Origin: an uncultured Coriobacteriaceae bacterium
GTDB taxonomy: Bacteria > Actinomycetota > Coriobacteriia > Coriobacteriales > Eggerthellaceae
DNA: 6,103 nucleotides
Assembly: GCA_902796815.1 (NCBI GenBank)
Contig: CADBQL010000345.1
Coordinates: 1 to 6,103 of the forward strand
Direction: 5' to 3'
The notes below the pieces were generated by a model. It did no database searches. It had not been told where the DNA came from and saw only the letters and a program-made list of their open reading frames with translations. Positions 5,372-6,103 of this stretch are shown here, in pieces. The translations under genes were made by a program, and so were the position numbers. Numbering within the stretch: position 1 is the stretch's first letter; the number at the start of each line of letters is the position of its first letter.

Positions 5372-5605
5372 ATGTCTGAAACAAAAAGCATGCGTAAGCC
5401 CATTTTGTATGTAACGTTGACCGTCTTCGCCGCAATCGTGCTCGTGGCTTGTTTCCAAATCAGCCAAGCCGTCGGCGTCACGGCGGGCGAACCCGAGTCG
5501 CAGATTGAAATGATCACCAAAGATCGCCTCAAGGACGTCCAAGGCCAAGATGATTACAAGGACATCGGAGGCTCTCTCAAGGATTACGTCAAAGTTTTCA
5601 AGTAG
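5372..5605 (+). CDS. Small lipoprotein or membrane-anchored peptide, hypothetical
   Basis: This 77-residue protein has a short basic head (SETKSMRKP), a hydrophobic segment (residues 11-26) and LVAC at 24-27, which fits a lipobox with C27 as the lipid site. If it is not processed, the same segment would be a single transmembrane anchor. The remainder (about 50 residues) is charged and exported: EPESQIEMITKDRLKDVQG, then YKDIGGSLKDYVKVFK. I recognise no family. AAGGA (5361-5365) with a 6-nt spacer sets the ATG at 5372; an in-frame ATG at 5342 has no such site and would spoil the signal sequence. The gene follows the candidate leader region and is closed by a terminator, so it looks like a self-contained unit. 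Confidence 0.75.
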   Translation: MSETKSMRKPILYVTLTVFAAIVLVACFQISQAVGVTAGEPESQIEMITKDRLKDVQGQDDYKDIGGSLKDYVKVFK

Positions 5606-5620
5606 AGATAGGCGGCGCTC

Positions 5621-5699
5621 TGCGTCAACGCACGATTTCCAGATGAGCCATGCCTTTCGAGCATGGTTCATTCGTGCTTGAGGCGTCATTTGTTTTTTT
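5621..5699 (+). terminator. Long bulged hairpin and T-run ending the small lipoprotein transcript
   Basis: The inner stem GAGCCATGC (5645-5653) pairs with GCATGGTTC (5661-5669) with one wobble. An outer stem GCACGA (5630-5635) pairs with TCGTGC (5672-5677), with further imperfect pairing at the base. It is followed by TTTGTTTTTTT (5689-5699). The stem begins about 15 bp after the stop codon. Confidence 0.75.
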
Positions 5700-5735
5700 C
5701 GCGCGAAGAGGGAGCGGAAGATTGCGCTATTAATT

Positions 5736-5758
5736 CTATCGATATGGTTTACTATCGA
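5736..5758. repeat. CTATCGA direct repeat and TATCGATA palindrome
   Basis: CTATCGA occurs at 5736-5742 and 5752-5758, 16 bp apart. The first copy is part of the palindrome TATCGATA (5737-5744), and TCGATA pairs with TATCGA across an 8-bp loop. It lies in the convergent gap (5606-5841), which otherwise holds only the two terminators. Its role is unclear. Confidence 0.35.
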
Positions 5759-5825
5759 CCTGTCTTTCGCAGTTAAGAACTGCCGCATTTCCATTATGAG
5801 CTGGGGATACGGCCTTCATTACTTG

Positions 5826-5848
5826 AAAATTCCCCGTCTCGCTACGGG
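5826..5848 (-). terminator. Weak terminator of the right-edge gene
   Basis: On the minus strand CCCGT (5848-5844) pairs with ACGGG (5837-5833) around a 6-nt loop, followed by AATTTTC. The stop codon TAG of the gene overlaps the stem. The T-run is short, so termination may be inefficient. Confidence 0.35.
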
Positions 5849-6103
5849 ATCTCTCGCGGGATCTCCACAACCGGCGCGATGTACTTGTTAAGCAGGGACT
5901 TTATATACGCGGTGCGCATCCACTTCGTGGGGCTTTCCCGACCGATCAGCGCGAACAGCTCGTCGGTGATCTCCGTGCGGTGGTCGAACAGCCACCAGTT
6001 GCCCCCGGCGCTGGTGCAGGAGACGGCGGCGGGGTCGTCGAGCATGGCGCGCGCGGAGCGGTGGAAGCCCGTCACGAGCTGCATGATCCTCGCGATGGCC
6101 AGC
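5842..6103 (-). CDS. C-terminal part of an unidentified protein (N-terminus off window)
   Basis: Eighty-six codons plus a TAG stop are present; the frame stays open to the right edge, so the start is probably outside. An internal ATG at 6084 has no ribosome binding site and is unlikely to be the start. The visible end contains GGNWWLFDHRTEITDELF, then KWMRTAYIKSLLNKYIAPV, and the tail repeats EIP (VEIPREIP), reflecting a duplicated GGGATCTC in the DNA. I do not recognise the family. Its DNA is much richer in G+C than the genes to the left, which suggests it belongs to a different compositional block, perhaps the chromosomal backbone. Confidence 0.7.
   Translation of the reverse strand, partial: LAIARIMQLVTGFHRSARAMLDDPAAVSCTSAGGNWWLFDHRTEITDELFALIGRESPTKWMRTAYIKSLLNKYIAPVVEIPREIP

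Noticed and set aside
5213..5794. Minus-strand 193-codon frame opposite the small lipoprotein
   Set aside because: It crosses the lipoprotein's terminator and gene in antisense, lacks a start signal and resembles no family.

Overview
The window looks like accessory DNA from a Gram-positive, monoderm actinobacterium. Three encoded proteins carry a lipobox (two of them with Ser/Ala-rich linkers), there is a WXG100-type protein next to an FHA-domain protein, and ribosome binding sites are strong and purine-rich. The overall style resembles Coriobacteriia (Eggerthellaceae-like), but no marker gene is present, so this placement is inference only. The right end (about 5850-6103) is far richer in G+C than the genes to its left, so the window may cross the edge of an acquired or variable segment.

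Layout. Positions 1-1418 on the minus strand hold the N-terminal 472 codons of a lipoprotein C11 (clostripain-family) cysteine peptidase that runs off the left edge. It has a candidate promoter at 1485-1513. A 377-bp divergent intergenic region follows, with tandem 30-bp imperfect palindromes (1594-1672). Next is a plus-strand pair: an FHA-domain protein with an unrecognised N-terminal region (1796-2794) and a 95-residue WXG100/ESAT-6-like protein (2866-3153). The 374-bp gap after it holds a 117-bp element bounded by 27-bp inverted repeats (3171-3287) and a perfect, spacerless 46-bp palindrome (3392-3437). Then comes a plus-strand lipoprotein with a transglutaminase-like Cys-His-Asp domain (3528-4946).

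The 425-bp interval 4947-5371 is the least ordinary part. It holds a strong hairpin whose T-run lies on the minus strand (4990-5026), a candidate plus promoter (5055-5083), a 28-codon Cys-containing small ORF with a near-ideal Shine-Dalgarno (5159-5245), a candidate minus promoter inside that small ORF, and three successive hairpins. These lead to a 77-residue small lipoprotein or membrane peptide (5372-5605) with its own terminator. The right edge is the C-terminal 86 codons of an unidentified minus-strand gene.

How the parts may work together. Two lipid-anchored enzymes (a protease and a transglutaminase-fold protein) would act at the cell surface. The FHA plus WXG100 pair points to a type VII (ESX/Yuk-like) secretion context, with the WXG100 protein as a likely secreted substrate or chaperone-like partner. 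No secretion ATPase is visible here, so the apparatus would have to be encoded elsewhere. The grouping as one surface or secretion island is inference from adjacency.
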